DNA from: Gilvimarinus chinensis DSM 19667
GTDB lineage: Bacteria; Pseudomonadota; Gammaproteobacteria; Pseudomonadales; Cellvibrionaceae
Direction: 5' to 3'
NCBI RefSeq assembly: GCF_000377745.1
Contig: NZ_KB898706.1
Span: 757,174-821,173 of the forward strand
DNA: 64,000 nucleotides
Every line of letters starts with the position of its first letter. Position 1 is the first letter of the stretch. The position numbers and the translations under genes are program-made. Below the pieces are notes generated by a model. That model saw only the letters and a list, made by a program, of their open reading frames with translations, had not been told where the DNA came from and searched no databases. Positions 1 through 9,301 of this stretch are shown piece by piece.

Positions 1-154
1 TGTTCAGTTGTGCGGATAGCTGAAAAAATGCCGAGACAGCGTCTGCCGCCCCTTGGTGGCTGGTATCGGCCAGACGGTTTGTCAGCTCAAACATAAGGCG
101 GCGAAGGTTATGCAGACGAGTGTCGTCAGAGGTGAGCGATGCGTCGGTATTCAT
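1..154 (-). CDS. Hypothetical protein, N-terminal part only (runs off the window)
   Basis: An open frame on the minus strand starts at an ATG at 154 and is still open at base 1, giving 51 residues beginning MNTDASLTSDD. An AAGGA ribosome site lies about seven bases upstream of the ATG, which supports this start. The visible part is polar and probably helical, with no signal peptide, membrane segment or motif I recognise. It is divergent from the WYL regulator at 310 and shares a 155-base promoter region with it, so it is a plausible regulated partner. Function unknown. Confidence 0.6.
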   Translation of the reverse strand, partial: MNTDASLTSDDTRLHNLRRLMFELTNRLADTSHQGAADAVSAFFQLSAQLN

Positions 155-244
155 GGGGGCGTCCTTTTCAAAATAAGTAGTCGTTAACTCAAGGGTGAAT
201 TCGACCGGATCATTCAAATTGATAAAAACGCTACGCTAATCCTG

Positions 245-269
245 ATATACGTCATATTCTGACGTATAT
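245..269. promoter_or_regulatory. Perfect inverted repeat, probable operator of the divergent promoter region
   Basis: Ten-base arms ATATACGTCA (245-254) and TGACGTATAT (260-269) are perfect inverse complements separated by TATTC. The site is 40 bases upstream of the WYL regulator start and 90 bases upstream of the leftward gene start. The symmetry and placement fit a dimeric HTH regulator, most simply autoregulation by the adjacent gene. Binding by that protein is inferred. Confidence 0.55.
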
Positions 270-309
270 ACTCGTTAGGGTTAAAAGAGTTTCGTCGAGC
301 GTACATATT

Positions 310-1350
310 ATGGCTAGTACCGCAACCCGTTTAATTCATCTGATCATGGCGCTGCAGCGTCAACCCAATCTGCCCGCTTCCAAGCTGGCCGAAGAACTTG
401 AAGTGTCCGTGCGCACGGTGCAGCGCTATATCGGTATGCTGGAAGACATGGGAGTGCCGATATACGCCGAGCGCGGAACCCATGGCGGTTATTCATTGGT
501 GCGCGGTTACCGTATGCCGCCTTTGATGTTCTCGGCCGAAGAGGCGGTGGCGGTGTGCCTTGGTGCTGAAATGGTGGCTCGCGCCTGGGGTAAGCTGTTT
601 CGTCCTTCGGCGCAAAGTGCGGTGACGAAAATTGCCAATGTGTTGCCCGAGACTCAGCTCGCCGATATCAACTGGGCGCGTGAGAGTTTGTTAACGCGGG
701 GTATGCCGCGCATTAACCCCAGTGTTGATGAAGACACATTACAAATGGTTTACAGCGCTGTGCACGAGCACACCCGGCTTGAGATTGTATATCGTGGCCG
801 GGGCCAGCTTAATACGGAGCGCCGCACGATTGACCCCTACGCGCTGGTGTACAGCTGGGGGCAGCAATACTGTCTGGCATTTTGCCATTTACGTGGCGCG
901 CTGCGCTCATTTCGGGTGGATCGGATTGAAGCGGTAAAAACCTTACCGGAGACGTTTGTAAGGCCTGCCGATTTTGATGCCGATGAACACTTTAACCCTA
1001 ATGCGTTGGATGCCGACCCTTTTGTGGTGGTGCTGTTTTTCCCTCCCTCCCACGCTTTGATCGCCAAAGATCATCCCTGCTGCTGGGACTCATTGATGGA
1101 GCATGACGACGGTGCGGTTACGGTCACTTTTAAAAGCGCAGACTTGTCCATGGCCGCTTGCAGGGTGATGGGCTTTTTACCGGGGGCACGACTGGAGAGC
1201 CCGCCCGAGTTGATTACTTTGGTGCGGGATAAAGCCCGTGCCATCGCCGCCAGTTACGATACAACAAACATGGATAACGAGATAAAAAGCGACGAACTCG
1301 CAGTAAACGCTCCATCAGCCAAGGAACCTGCTTATGCCAAACATTATTAA
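310..1350 (+). CDS. YafY-type transcriptional regulator (HTH plus WYL domain)
   Basis: A 346-residue cytoplasmic DNA-binding regulator. Residues 5-60 form a DeoR/HTH_11-type winged helix, with recognition helix around VSVRTVQRYI and the wing GTHGGYSL that is typical of YafY proteins. Residues about 140-215 match the WYL ligand-sensing domain (DPYALVYSWGQQYCLAF, then FRVDRI), with Y-C-L in place of the usual W-Y-L core, followed by a WCX-like C-terminal region. The last 17 bases overlap the start of the cupin gene, so the two are probably co-transcribed. A perfect inverted repeat at 245-269 is a likely operator. The ligand cannot be told from sequence. The final 40 residues look like an unstructured tail. 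Confidence 0.88.
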   Translation: MASTATRLIHLIMALQRQPNLPASKLAEELEVSVRTVQRYIGMLEDMGVPIYAERGTHGGYSLVRGYRMPPLMFSAEEAVAVCLGAEMVARAWGKLFRPSAQSAVTKIANVLPETQLADINWARESLLTRGMPRINPSVDEDTLQMVYSAVHEHTRLEIVYRGRGQLNTERRTIDPYALVYSWGQQYCLAFCHLRGALRSFRVDRIEAVKTLPETFVRPADFDADEHFNPNALDADPFVVVLFFPPSHALIAKDHPCCWDSLMEHDDGAVTVTFKSADLSMAACRVMGFLPGARLESPPELITLVRDKARAIAASYDTTNMDNEIKSDELAVNAPSAKEPAYAKHY

Positions 1351-1840
1351 CATCGCGGATTTAAACACGCAGCCCATGCCGCCGGGTATGGCCCCCGAGG
1401 GCGATGCCTGTGAAAAGTACGGCGCGACCATGGCTTACATAGGCCCTTTACTGGGGGCGCAAAAGCTCGGTTATAACCTGACCCAGATAGAGCCGGGTAA
1501 AAGCGCTTTTCCCTATCATTGCCATCGGGTGAATGAGGAAATGTTTTTTATTTTGGAGGGCGACGGGCAGCTGCGCTTTGGAGATGCACACCAGGCGATT
1601 AAGGCGGGGGATGTGATTGCTTGCCCCGCCGGTGGTCCCGAAACGGCTCATCAAATTATTAACACCGGCGGTATTCCGCTGCGCTTTTTAGCGGTGAGTA
1701 CCCGTTTAACCCCGGAGCTGGCCGAGTACCCTGACAGCGGCAAGTTCGGTGTGATGGCGCAATACACAGGCGCCGACGGTAAACCGGAGATGTTTTTACA
1801 CGTCGGTAAGCGTGAACAAAATTTACCTTACTGGGACTAA
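1334..1840 (+). CDS. Cupin domain protein
   Basis: A 168-residue single-domain cupin. Motif 1 is visible as HCHRVNEEMFFILEGDG, with the two histidines and the glutamate that usually bind a metal, and motif 2 as GDVIACPAGG followed by HQIINTG with the fourth ligand histidine. There is no signal peptide, so it should be cytoplasmic. The start lies inside the 3' end of the WYL regulator gene, which implies co-translation. Small cupins include isomerases, dioxygenases and binding proteins; the substrate cannot be assigned. Its stop overlaps the convergent VOC gene by four bases. Confidence 0.85.
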   Translation: MPNIINIADLNTQPMPPGMAPEGDACEKYGATMAYIGPLLGAQKLGYNLTQIEPGKSAFPYHCHRVNEEMFFILEGDGQLRFGDAHQAIKAGDVIACPAGGPETAHQIINTGGIPLRFLAVSTRLTPELAEYPDSGKFGVMAQYTGADGKPEMFLHVGKREQNLPYWD

Positions 1841-2255
1841 TCGCGCTCCTGCGGATCGCAATTGATCATCCACTTAATGCCAAACTTGTCGGTAAAGGCG
1901 CCGAAGCGGGCGGCCCAAAACGTTTTCTCCAGTGGCATGTGTATATCGCCGCCCACGCTTAACGCGGCGTACAGAGATTCAGCCTCGTCGGCGTTATCGG
2001 CTTGTAAACAAATCGAAACCCCTTGTGGCTTCTGATAACTATCGGGTAGGGCATCCGAGGCCATGAGCGTGGTTGCGCCTATGCGCATGCTGGCATGCAT
2101 AATTTTGGCGTCGTACTCAGCGCCCACGGGTGATCCGCCCGGCGCCTCGCCATAGCTCATCATCACCTCGATGGGGCGTGTAAAGTGTCGCGGTAAAACT
2201 CAAATGCCGTGCGGCAATCACCGTTGTAAAAAACATAGGGATTTAGCTCTCGCAT
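1837..2255 (-). pseudogene. PhnB-like VOC family protein, frameshifted
   Basis: The gene starts at the ATG at 2255 behind an AAAGGAG site and reads MRELNPYVFYNGDCRTAFEF, the normal N-terminus of PhnB/3-demethylubiquinone-9 3-methyltransferase-like VOC proteins. The frame then hits TGA near 2167. The rest of the domain (IEVMMSYGEAPGG through FGIKWMINCDP) continues in another frame to 1837. Restoring one base in the C-rich tract near 2170-2180 would rebuild a normal protein of about 139 residues. The remainder is well conserved, so this is either a very recent lesion or a homopolymer sequencing error. It lies last in the leftward sigma factor/YCII/VOC cluster. Confidence 0.75.
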
Positions 2256-2277
2256 AACCGGAAACTCCTTTGGGCCG

Positions 2278-2691
2278 CTATTGCTCAGTGTTCTGCAGGT
2301 GAGAAGGGTCCATATAGAATAGCTCCCAGGTGTGGCCGTCCAAATCTTCTAACGTACGTTGAAACATAAAACCGTGGTCCATAGCATCGCGTGGCTCGCA
2401 GCCGCCCAGGGATACGCCGCGGTCAACGAGTTGGTTAACTTCGTCGCGGCTTGCGCAGGATAGGGCCACAAGGGTTTCAATATCGGTGCGGGTATTACAC
2501 AGCTGTTTCGAGGTAAAGTTTTTAAAGTAGGTTTCGGTGAGCAGCATAACGAAAATATTGTCATTCACAATCATGCACGTGGCGTTGTCGTCGGTAAATT
2601 GTGGGTCGAATTCAAAACCGAGGCCGCGAAAAAATTCAATGCTGGTGGTTAGATTTTTAACCGGTAGATTCACAAAAATTTTGTCAGGCAT
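2278..2691 (-). CDS. VOC family (glyoxalase/bleomycin-resistance fold) protein
   Basis: A 137-residue cytoplasmic protein with the two beta-alpha-beta-beta-beta modules of the vicinal oxygen chelate superfamily: FVNLPVKNLTTSIEFFRGLGF opens the first, and RTLEDLDGHTWELFYMDPS closes the second with the usual C-terminal metal-ligand glutamate region. It matches the lactoylglutathione lyase-like subgroup often found beside YCII proteins and ECF sigma factors. Same strand as the YCII and sigma genes upstream, with a 75-base gap. Substrate unknown. Confidence 0.82.
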   Translation of the reverse strand: MPDKIFVNLPVKNLTTSIEFFRGLGFEFDPQFTDDNATCMIVNDNIFVMLLTETYFKNFTSKQLCNTRTDIETLVALSCASRDEVNQLVDRGVSLGGCEPRDAMDHGFMFQRTLEDLDGHTWELFYMDPSHLQNTEQ

Positions 2692-2766
2692 TTTATTGTG
2701 CTCCTGATAGTCGGTAATTAACTTTGTCGATACAAAGGCTTGTGGTGTAAATGGTCACTGCGCTCT

Positions 2767-3114
2767 TTAATCCACCTGCAACTGGCGCACGGGCCTTACT
2801 TCAATGCTGCCTACCCGTGCAGGCGGTATACCTTGGGCGATACGTAAAGCCTCGTTTAAATCTTTCGCCTCAATCATATAAAACCCCGCCAGTTGTTCCT
2901 TGGTTTCGGCAAAGGGGCCGTCGGTAATGTGTACCTCGCCGCCTCGCACGCGCACGGTGGTGGCACTACTGACGCTTTGTAAGGCTTCGCCCGCAACGAG
3001 ATGCCCGCTCTCGGCAAGAGTTTGAGCATAAGCGGCACACTCACGATCTTCGGGGCTGTCGGGCAGGCCGTGCAAATCTTGCTCGTCGCTGTACACCAGG
3101 CATAGGTATTTCAT
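2767..3114 (-). CDS. YCII-related (DGPF) protein
   Basis: A 115-residue protein that starts MKYLCLVYSDE and carries the family's diagnostic TDGPFAETKEQL motif (about residues 64-75), followed by GFYMIEAKDLNEAL. DGPF proteins are known to occur beside ECF sigma factors that have a long C-terminal extension (the ECF42 group), which is the arrangement here. Their biochemical role is unsettled; a partner or modulator of the sigma factor is an inference. It lies 74 bases downstream of the sigma gene, on the same strand. Confidence 0.87.
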   Translation of the reverse strand: MKYLCLVYSDEQDLHGLPDSPEDRECAAYAQTLAESGHLVAGEALQSVSSATTVRVRGGEVHITDGPFAETKEQLAGFYMIEAKDLNEALRIAQGIPPARVGSIEVRPVRQLQVD

Positions 3115-3188
3115 AGGGGTTTCCTTTTACGTTAGAAGCTGATGGTAGAGGTTAGTCGTTTTGCGTGATGGGTAATCGACAGGCGGGT

Positions 3189-4412
3189 TCAGTTTTTTTC
3201 GCACTCGTTAATGCGCTGACGCATATAGCGTTGCTCTGGCGTTTGGTTAGACAGTGCCAGTGCTTGGCGGTAGCTGTCGGCCGCCTCACTGAGGCGGCCC
3301 ATGCGGCGCAGTAAGTCGGCCCTTGCGGCGTGGGCCGGGCAGTAATCGGTAAGTTCGGTTTGCGTTAGCCGAGCGACGGTAATCAGTGCCTGCTGTAGAT
3401 TACCGGCCATAGCTTGCGCTACGGCAAGGTTTAATTGCACCACAGGGCTTGGACTGCGAGCGTACAACGCGCGATACAGCCCGTAAATTTCCTGCCAATC
3501 GGTGTCGGCTGCGCTTTTTGCCTCGGCGTGCAGGGCGGCAATGGCGGCCTGCACGCCATAGGGGCCAGTGGCTGGCCCCACCAAGGCATGGCGCACCAGC
3601 GGCAGGGCTTCTGCGATGGCTGCTTGGTTCCAGGCTGTACGGTCTTGTTCGGCCAGCAGCACAATATCGCCCTGGGCATTGGTGCGTGCATCGCGGCGGC
3701 TGTGGTTTAGCAGCATTAAGCACAACAAGCCGTACACCTCAGGCTCTGGCAGTAGTTCGGTTAACAGCCGTCCGAGGCGAATGGCTTCCTCTGCCAACTG
3801 GTGGCGAATGAGTGTTTCACCTTCGCTGGCGTGGTAACCCTCGTTAAAAATCAGGTATAGCACCTGTAATACCCGCGGTAGGCGTTCCCCCAACTCGTGT
3901 TTGCCTGGTACTTCATAGGGAATGCCGGCGGTCTGAATTTTTCGTTTAGCTCGAACAATTCGCTGGGCGATGGTGGTTGGCTTGGTCAGATAAGCATTGG
4001 CAATCTCTTCGGTGCTCAGATCGCAAATTTCGCGCAGGGTAAGTGCGGCGGCGGCCTCGGCATTAAGGCTGGGGTGGCAGCAGGTAAAAATCAAACGTAA
4101 GCGGTCGTCGGGCAGGTGGAGCGCGTCCGTATCCTGCTCTTGTGTCTCCCACTCGATAGCCTCAGGGGTAAGCGCGGTCTCGCGGTGGGTTTTACGGAGC
4201 TTGTCGATGGCTTTAAAGCGCCCGGTAGAAACCAGCCAGGCGGTGGGGTTCTCGGGTATACCCTGCTGTGGCCATTGTTTAAGGGCGCTGGCGAAGGCAT
4301 CGTGCAGCGCCTCTTCGGCGAGATCAAAGTCGTTTAACAACCGAATTAACGTTGCCAGTACCTGCCTGGAATGTTGTTGGTAAAGGTGCGCTATGGTGGT
4401 TTCCGTACACAT
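3189..4412 (-). CDS. ECF RNA polymerase sigma factor with C-terminal TPR-like extension (ECF42 type)
   Basis: A 407-residue sigma factor. Region 2 is around residues 5-75 (LIRLLNDFDLAEEALHDAFASAL, then NPTAWLVSTGRFKAIDKLR). Region 4 is around 110-165 (LTLREICDLSTEEIANAYLTKPTTIAQRIVRAKRKI). The remaining 240 residues form a helical extension that includes TPR-like repeats near the end (RADLLRRMGRLSEAADSYRQAL). This size and the adjacent DGPF gene fit ECF42, a group without an obvious membrane anti-sigma factor, and none is encoded nearby. It probably directs the downstream YCII and VOC genes. Divergent from msrP across 112 bases. Confidence 0.88.
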   Translation of the reverse strand: MCTETTIAHLYQQHSRQVLATLIRLLNDFDLAEEALHDAFASALKQWPQQGIPENPTAWLVSTGRFKAIDKLRKTHRETALTPEAIEWETQEQDTDALHLPDDRLRLIFTCCHPSLNAEAAAALTLREICDLSTEEIANAYLTKPTTIAQRIVRAKRKIQTAGIPYEVPGKHELGERLPRVLQVLYLIFNEGYHASEGETLIRHQLAEEAIRLGRLLTELLPEPEVYGLLCLMLLNHSRRDARTNAQGDIVLLAEQDRTAWNQAAIAEALPLVRHALVGPATGPYGVQAAIAALHAEAKSAADTDWQEIYGLYRALYARSPSPVVQLNLAVAQAMAGNLQQALITVARLTQTELTDYCPAHAARADLLRRMGRLSEAADSYRQALALSNQTPEQRYMRQRINECEKN

Positions 4413-4524
4413 CTTCTATGCCTTGAATGCATCGATTTAACGGCCGGTATCGTATAGCCAAATACCGCGTGTAACAATTGCGCTGCGTCGTAGTCTACAA
4501 AGTGACATTGAATCAACCCAGTGA

Positions 4525-5529
4525 ATGCTTATGTTTATTAAATCGTCAGCCGATATTAAAGAAAATGAAATTACCCCAGAGTCTGTCTACCGTGACCGGC
4601 GCCGCTTTATGCAGATGGCGCTGGGGGCGGGCGCCCTCGCGGCGAGCCCTTTGGCTAGCAGTAAACCCGGGTTTATGACCGAAACGCCGCTTACATCTGG
4701 CCCTGACTGGTTAGCCAAACAGATTGCACAAGCTGAGGCATACGATAAAAAAATTACCGACAAATTAACGCCATACGAACATGTCACGAGTTACAACAAC
4801 TTTTATGAGTTTGGTTATGACAAGTCCGACCCGGCTAAACACGCTGGCTCTTTACAGCCTCATCCATGGAGGGTGGAAATAGCCGGGCATGCGGATAAAA
4901 CCGGTGTTTTTGATTTGGAAGATTTGCTCGGGAAAGTCACCTTGCGCGAGCGGGTTTACCGCCTGCGATGCGTTGAAGCCTGGTCTATGGTCATCCCCTG
5001 GGTTGGGTTCGAGTTGGGTGAACTGCTCAAACAGTTTAAACCTACCAGCCGTGCTAAATATGTGGCCTTTACCACCTTGCTGGATAAAAAGCAGATGCCC
5101 GAGCAGGGCAGCCGCTTTAGTACCATTGACTGGCCGTACCGGGAGGGGCTGCGGATTGACGAAGCCATGCACCCGTTAACGATTCTGGCGGTGGGGTTAT
5201 ACGGCAAGGTGCTGCCGAATCAGAATGGCGCGCCATTGCGTTTGGTGGTGCCGTGGAAATACGGTTTTAAAAGTATTAAATCCATTGTCAAAATTGAGTT
5301 TACCGAAAAAGAACCGGCCACCAGTTGGAATGTTCGCGCCCCCAATGAATATGGCTTTTACGCCAATGTGAACCCGAAGGTTGATCACCCTCGCTGGTCG
5401 CAAGCCTCCGAAAGGCGTCTGCCCAGCGGCTTATTCAGCCCTAATATTATCGATACCCAACTGTTTAATGGGTATGGCGATGAGGTGGCACAGCTTTACA
5501 GTGGCATGGACTTAAAGAAATATTATTGA
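4525..5529 (+). CDS. msrP: Periplasmic methionine sulfoxide reductase catalytic subunit MsrP (YedY)
   Basis: A 334-residue molybdopterin enzyme that reduces oxidised methionines in periplasmic proteins. A twin-arginine signal is visible at residues 25-45 ([16 protein letters not shown]), consistent with folded export. The sulfite-oxidase-fold catalytic domain follows, with the molybdenum-ligating cysteine at residue 149 in [15 protein letters not shown]. The length matches the family. msrQ follows after 52 bases, completing the usual pair. The start at 4525 places the RR motif about 25 residues in, which is normal; the next ATG is only two codons downstream. Confidence 0.96.
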   Translation: MLMFIKSSADIKENEITPESVYRDRRRFMQMALGAGALAASPLASSKPGFMTETPLTSGPDWLAKQIAQAEAYDKKITDKLTPYEHVTSYNNFYEFGYDKSDPAKHAGSLQPHPWRVEIAGHADKTGVFDLEDLLGKVTLRERVYRLRCVEAWSMVIPWVGFELGELLKQFKPTSRAKYVAFTTLLDKKQMPEQGSRFSTIDWPYREGLRIDEAMHPLTILAVGLYGKVLPNQNGAPLRLVVPWKYGFKSIKSIVKIEFTEKEPATSWNVRAPNEYGFYANVNPKVDHPRWSQASERRLPSGLFSPNIIDTQLFNGYGDEVAQLYSGMDLKKYY

Positions 5530-5581
5530 ACGCAGAACTTTTGGTGTTCGATGTCTGACGTAAAATCCGGAGGTTCTTTTA

Positions 5582-6163
5582 ATGCCAGCGGTATGGCGTA
5601 GGCTGATTATTTTCAGTGTTTCCCTTGTCCCTTTTCTGTGGCTTGTCTATCGCACGGTGACGCAACAGCTGGGCGCAGATCCTGCCAAAACCATTGTTCT
5701 GTTCACCGGCGAGTGGACGATTTATTTTCTGTTTATAACCTTGTCAGTTAGCCCGCTGGTTAAGCTTGCTAGATGGCGCTGGTTAATGACGCACCGGCGC
5801 ATGTTGGGGTTGTTTGCACTGTTTTACGCACTCTGTCATGTGGCGGCTTACTTAGTGTTTATTCTCGGTTTGGATTTAAGCCGCTTTTTCTCTGAAATGG
5901 TCAAGCGCCCCTATATCACCGCCGGCATGCCCGCCGTACTGATTTTGATCGCTCTGGGGGTCACCTCCACCAAGGGGATGATGCGAAGGCTGAGGAAAAA
6001 CTGGGTCAAGCTGCACCGGCTGGTGTATGCGGCACTTATTCTCGGCTGGTTGCATGTGTTATGGCAGGTGCGCTCCAGTTACTTTGAGGCTGTACTTTAC
6101 GGCGTTATTGTCCTGGTTTTACTCGGTATTCGGTTGTACGGTTATCGGCGTCGCGCTCGTTAA
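5582..6163 (+). CDS. msrQ: Heme-binding membrane subunit MsrQ (YedZ)
   Basis: A 193-residue inner-membrane b-type cytochrome that passes electrons from the respiratory chain to MsrP. Five to six hydrophobic segments are visible, including the ferric-reductase-like core with histidines in RRMLGLFALFYALCHVAAYL and WVKLHRLVYAALILGWLHVLW, the expected heme ligands. The start has a strong GGAGG site. It directly follows msrP in the standard operon. Confidence 0.95.
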   Translation: MPAVWRRLIIFSVSLVPFLWLVYRTVTQQLGADPAKTIVLFTGEWTIYFLFITLSVSPLVKLARWRWLMTHRRMLGLFALFYALCHVAAYLVFILGLDLSRFFSEMVKRPYITAGMPAVLILIALGVTSTKGMMRRLRKNWVKLHRLVYAALILGWLHVLWQVRSSYFEAVLYGVIVLVLLGIRLYGYRRRAR

Positions 6164-6264
6164 CCGTTTCATGGCCTATCTCTCCTGGTTTTACAAATTT
6201 GCACAGAACTTCTGTCAAGAAGCGTTAAGCTAAAGCAGTAATACACGGACAGGGGAGGTTAAGC

Positions 6265-8619
6265 ATGCGTGCCTATTGGATAGGCGCGGCGCTACTGTTA
6301 GGTGGCTGCGGTGGGGGAGCTTCATCGGGGGGAGGTTCATCGGTTGCAGCCGAGCCAGAAAGCCCGGTGGATTACAGTCAGCTGAAAATCAGTGAGCCCG
6401 ATGATGCCCCACTGGTGCGTTTATCGGATTAGGATTTTGAGCGTTTTATTAAAAACGGCCTGCGCTTAGAAGTGACGGGGGCCTATGCACAGAATGATGG
6501 TGTCGAATCGGGTGATTTAGATTTTTCGGCCTCCCCTGACCGCGATGATCGCGGTACCTACTCAGATACCAATGTACACATTGCCGGTGTTGATGAAGCA
6601 GATGTGGCTAAGTACGACGGTAGCCACTGGTTCGTCGCCTACCAGCCCAATTACTCTAGCGGCGAGTTGCCGGGTGTGCAGATCATTGCCACCGAACCCG
6701 ATATTCCCAACGCTTCCATTACCGCTACCTACCGCTTTGAGGACGTTGCCAGGGGGGCGGCTTCTTCGCTGTACTTGATGAAAGAAAACGCTGCAGCCTC
6801 CTATGTGGTAGCGTTGCGCGGTCCACGTGGCTATATGGGTATTGATTTGCCAGGCTGGAATAGTGTTGATTTTTCTACGGAAGATATGAGCCTCTGGAGT
6901 GGATCCAGAAGCAGTGAACTCAGTATTGAGTTTATCGATGTGACACAACCTGCTACGCCCATTCTGGCAGATAGAATTTTACTGGATGGTGCGCTAATTG
7001 ACAGTCGCCGGGTCGGTAATAGGCTTTACGTGATTACTCGTTTCGACCCCTGGCTTGAATCGTTACAGTTTGAATCATTTGCCGAGCAAGCTCGCAGTAA
7101 TAACGAGTTAGTGTTAAGTCGCACTGAGCTTGCCGACCTGTTGCCACAATATCGACAGGGCGAGTTGACGGCTCCGTTGAATACGAGTTGTTATGCTCCC
7201 AGCAATACGCAACCTGAGCATGGCTTTATTTCCATCATAAATATTACCGCCATTGATTTGAACGCCCGTCAGGTGCTTTCCAGTGAGTGTCTTAGTACGG
7301 ATGTCAGCTCGATGACGATGAACTCCAGCGCACTCTATCTGACAGCAAATGACAGGCGCGATACCGAGGTTCGCACCATCATCCATAAATTTACACTGAG
7401 CGAAATTGGTGCGAACTACAGTGCAATGGCGCGCGTGCCAGGCAGTATTCGTGGAGATGCACCTTACCGAATTAATGAGTACAACGGTGATTTACGGGTG
7501 GTAACCACCAGGGGGGAATGGGATCAGCCTTCGCATCACCTCAGTATTTTACGTCAGTCCGGATCGGGTTTTGACACAGTAGCCGAGCTACCCAACAGTG
7601 AGCGGCCGGGACCCATTGGAAAACCAGAAGAAGACATTTATGCGGTGCGCTTTGCGGGCCCTACTGCCTATGTGGTGACTTACCGTCGTATCGATCCGCT
7701 TTATGTGTTGGATTTATCCGACAGAGAAGATCCGAAAATAAGCGGCGAGTTGGAGGTGCCTGGCTTTGCGACCTATATACACCCACTGAACGATGACTAT
7801 CTGTTTACACTGGGCCAGGATGCAGATAGCCAGTCTGGATGGGCTCAGGGTATTAAAGCTCAGTTGGTCAAGGTTACCGGTGGTGTTCCCGAATTGGTGG
7901 GTGAAGCCTTAATTGGTGACAGGTTCAGCCACAGCGAAGCGCTCTACGATTTGCGCGCACTTACTGTATTGATGTTAAGCGATAGCAATGCTCGTATTTC
8001 CTTTCCTGTATCGGTATATGGTTCCGATGCTGGCGACTACTCCCAATGGCAATACAGTGGCCTGCAGATGTTGGAACTTAGTGGGCTAAAGAGTGCTCAA
8101 GGTGCTACACACGCTGCCATGCAAAATAAAGGGGTACTGATTGCTGAGGCGGGAACGAATGGCCATTACGACTACAACGGTGGTGTGCGGCGCGGCCTGC
8201 TGCACAATGACGCCGTGCTTTACGCTCACGACAACAACATTTGGTTTAGTCGATGGGGGGCGGCCGAGGCACCACAAAAGCTGGGAGATGGTGAGCCCAT
8301 CGCTTGCGATACACAATACGTTTACGGTCTTGAGATAACCGTTCGTGGAAGCCCTTTGCATCCCATTGATTATTGCGAGGCAGAAGTAATCGCAGTCGAT
8401 GGCGATTATTCCGAAGTCCTCAGCGGCGATTACCGTAATAGCCTGGATGCCTGTGTTTTTTATGGCGCGGGCGAACGGCCGGGAAATTACGATCTTAAGG
8501 TCTCTCTTTCAGGGTATGAAAGCCAAGCCTTAGAAAATGTGGTGGTATCCCAAGATATATGCCATGTTCAGCCGCAGCTGCGGGAGTTTCAGCTCTCACC
8601 CGCTGCCGAGGCACCTTAG
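6265..8619 (+). pseudogene. Beta-propeller domain lipoprotein interrupted by an in-frame TAG
   Basis: One reading frame runs from an ATG at 6265 (AGGGGAGG ribosome site) to 8619. It encodes a lipoprotein signal with lipobox LGGC (Cys15), a Gly/Ser-rich linker, and a large domain containing NVHIAGVDEADVAKYDG, the signature of the secreted C-terminal beta-propeller family (Pfam Beta_propel). Codon 56 is TAG (6430-6432), between RLSD and DFERFIKNGL, with no frame change. The downstream 728 codons are intact and well conserved. A GTG at 6472 could restart translation, but that product would lack the signal peptide. Nonsense mutation, sequencing error or stop readthrough are all possible. Related proteins are extracellular and poorly characterised. 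Confidence 0.8.
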
Positions 8620-8826
8620 TAATGCAACCATTGGCGCGTGTTGCTTAGCTAAGACGCGCCTTACAAAATACCTCCCGGTTCAATTCTCTTTACACAGGTT
8701 CTGATGGAACCCTCACAACGTACACGCGTTAGAAGCGCTAGCGCGTTGTATGTCCCTCTGCTTATACTGTCGTGCTCAGGCACCTGGCATACTTCTAATT
8801 TCATCAGGTGCCCGCAAGGAGGGAAA

Positions 8827-9291
8827 ATGAACGAGTGGTTAGATACCGGTTTGCCCGCGTGGTTGTGGCTGGTAATAGGGTTTGCCTTGGCAGCGATTGA
8901 AATTCTCGTGCCGAGTTTTTTTATGCTTTGGCTGGGCGTTAGCGCCATAGTTGTCGGTATTCTCTGTCTGTTTATTCCAATGAGCTTTGCCGCTGAACTG
9001 TTTATTTGGGTGACTTTGTCTCTGGTGTGTTTGGTCGGTTGGTTTAGGTGGGTATCTCCACGTATGAAAACCAACAGCCTGTCGGGCATGGCGATGGAAT
9101 CAACGTTAGGTCAGCAGGGTACTGTGTTGGAATATAATACGGCCACCGAACGCGGTGTGTTGCGTTTCTCAGCGCCGGTATTAGGGGAGGCAGAGTGGCG
9201 TTTTATCCATGCGGGTGAATTACGACCGGGCGACAGAGTCACGGTAACGGATTTTTCAGGTAACGATTTAATTGTAAAACAACAACAGTAA
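8827..9291 (+). CDS. NfeD family membrane protein
   Basis: A 154-residue short-form NfeD protein. Two or three hydrophobic helices at residues 9-75 (LWLVIGFALAAIEILVPSFFML and following) precede a C-terminal OB-fold domain (about 90-150: GQQGTVLEYNTATERGVLRF, then LRPGDRVTVTDFSGNDLIV). The ATG at 8827 is chosen because AAGGAGGG lies just upstream; an in-frame ATG at 8704 would add a non-conserved 41-residue extension. The SPFH gene follows after 10 bases, the standard NfeD/slipin pair that acts together in membrane quality control. Confidence 0.9.
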   Translation: MNEWLDTGLPAWLWLVIGFALAAIEILVPSFFMLWLGVSAIVVGILCLFIPMSFAAELFIWVTLSLVCLVGWFRWVSPRMKTNSLSGMAMESTLGQQGTVLEYNTATERGVLRFSAPVLGEAEWRFIHAGELRPGDRVTVTDFSGNDLIVKQQQ

Positions 9292-9301
9292 GGGTATTGA
9301 A

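Noticed and set aside
8704..8826. Upstream start for the NfeD protein
   Set aside because: The extension is not conserved in type and AAGGAGGG directly precedes the later ATG at 8827.
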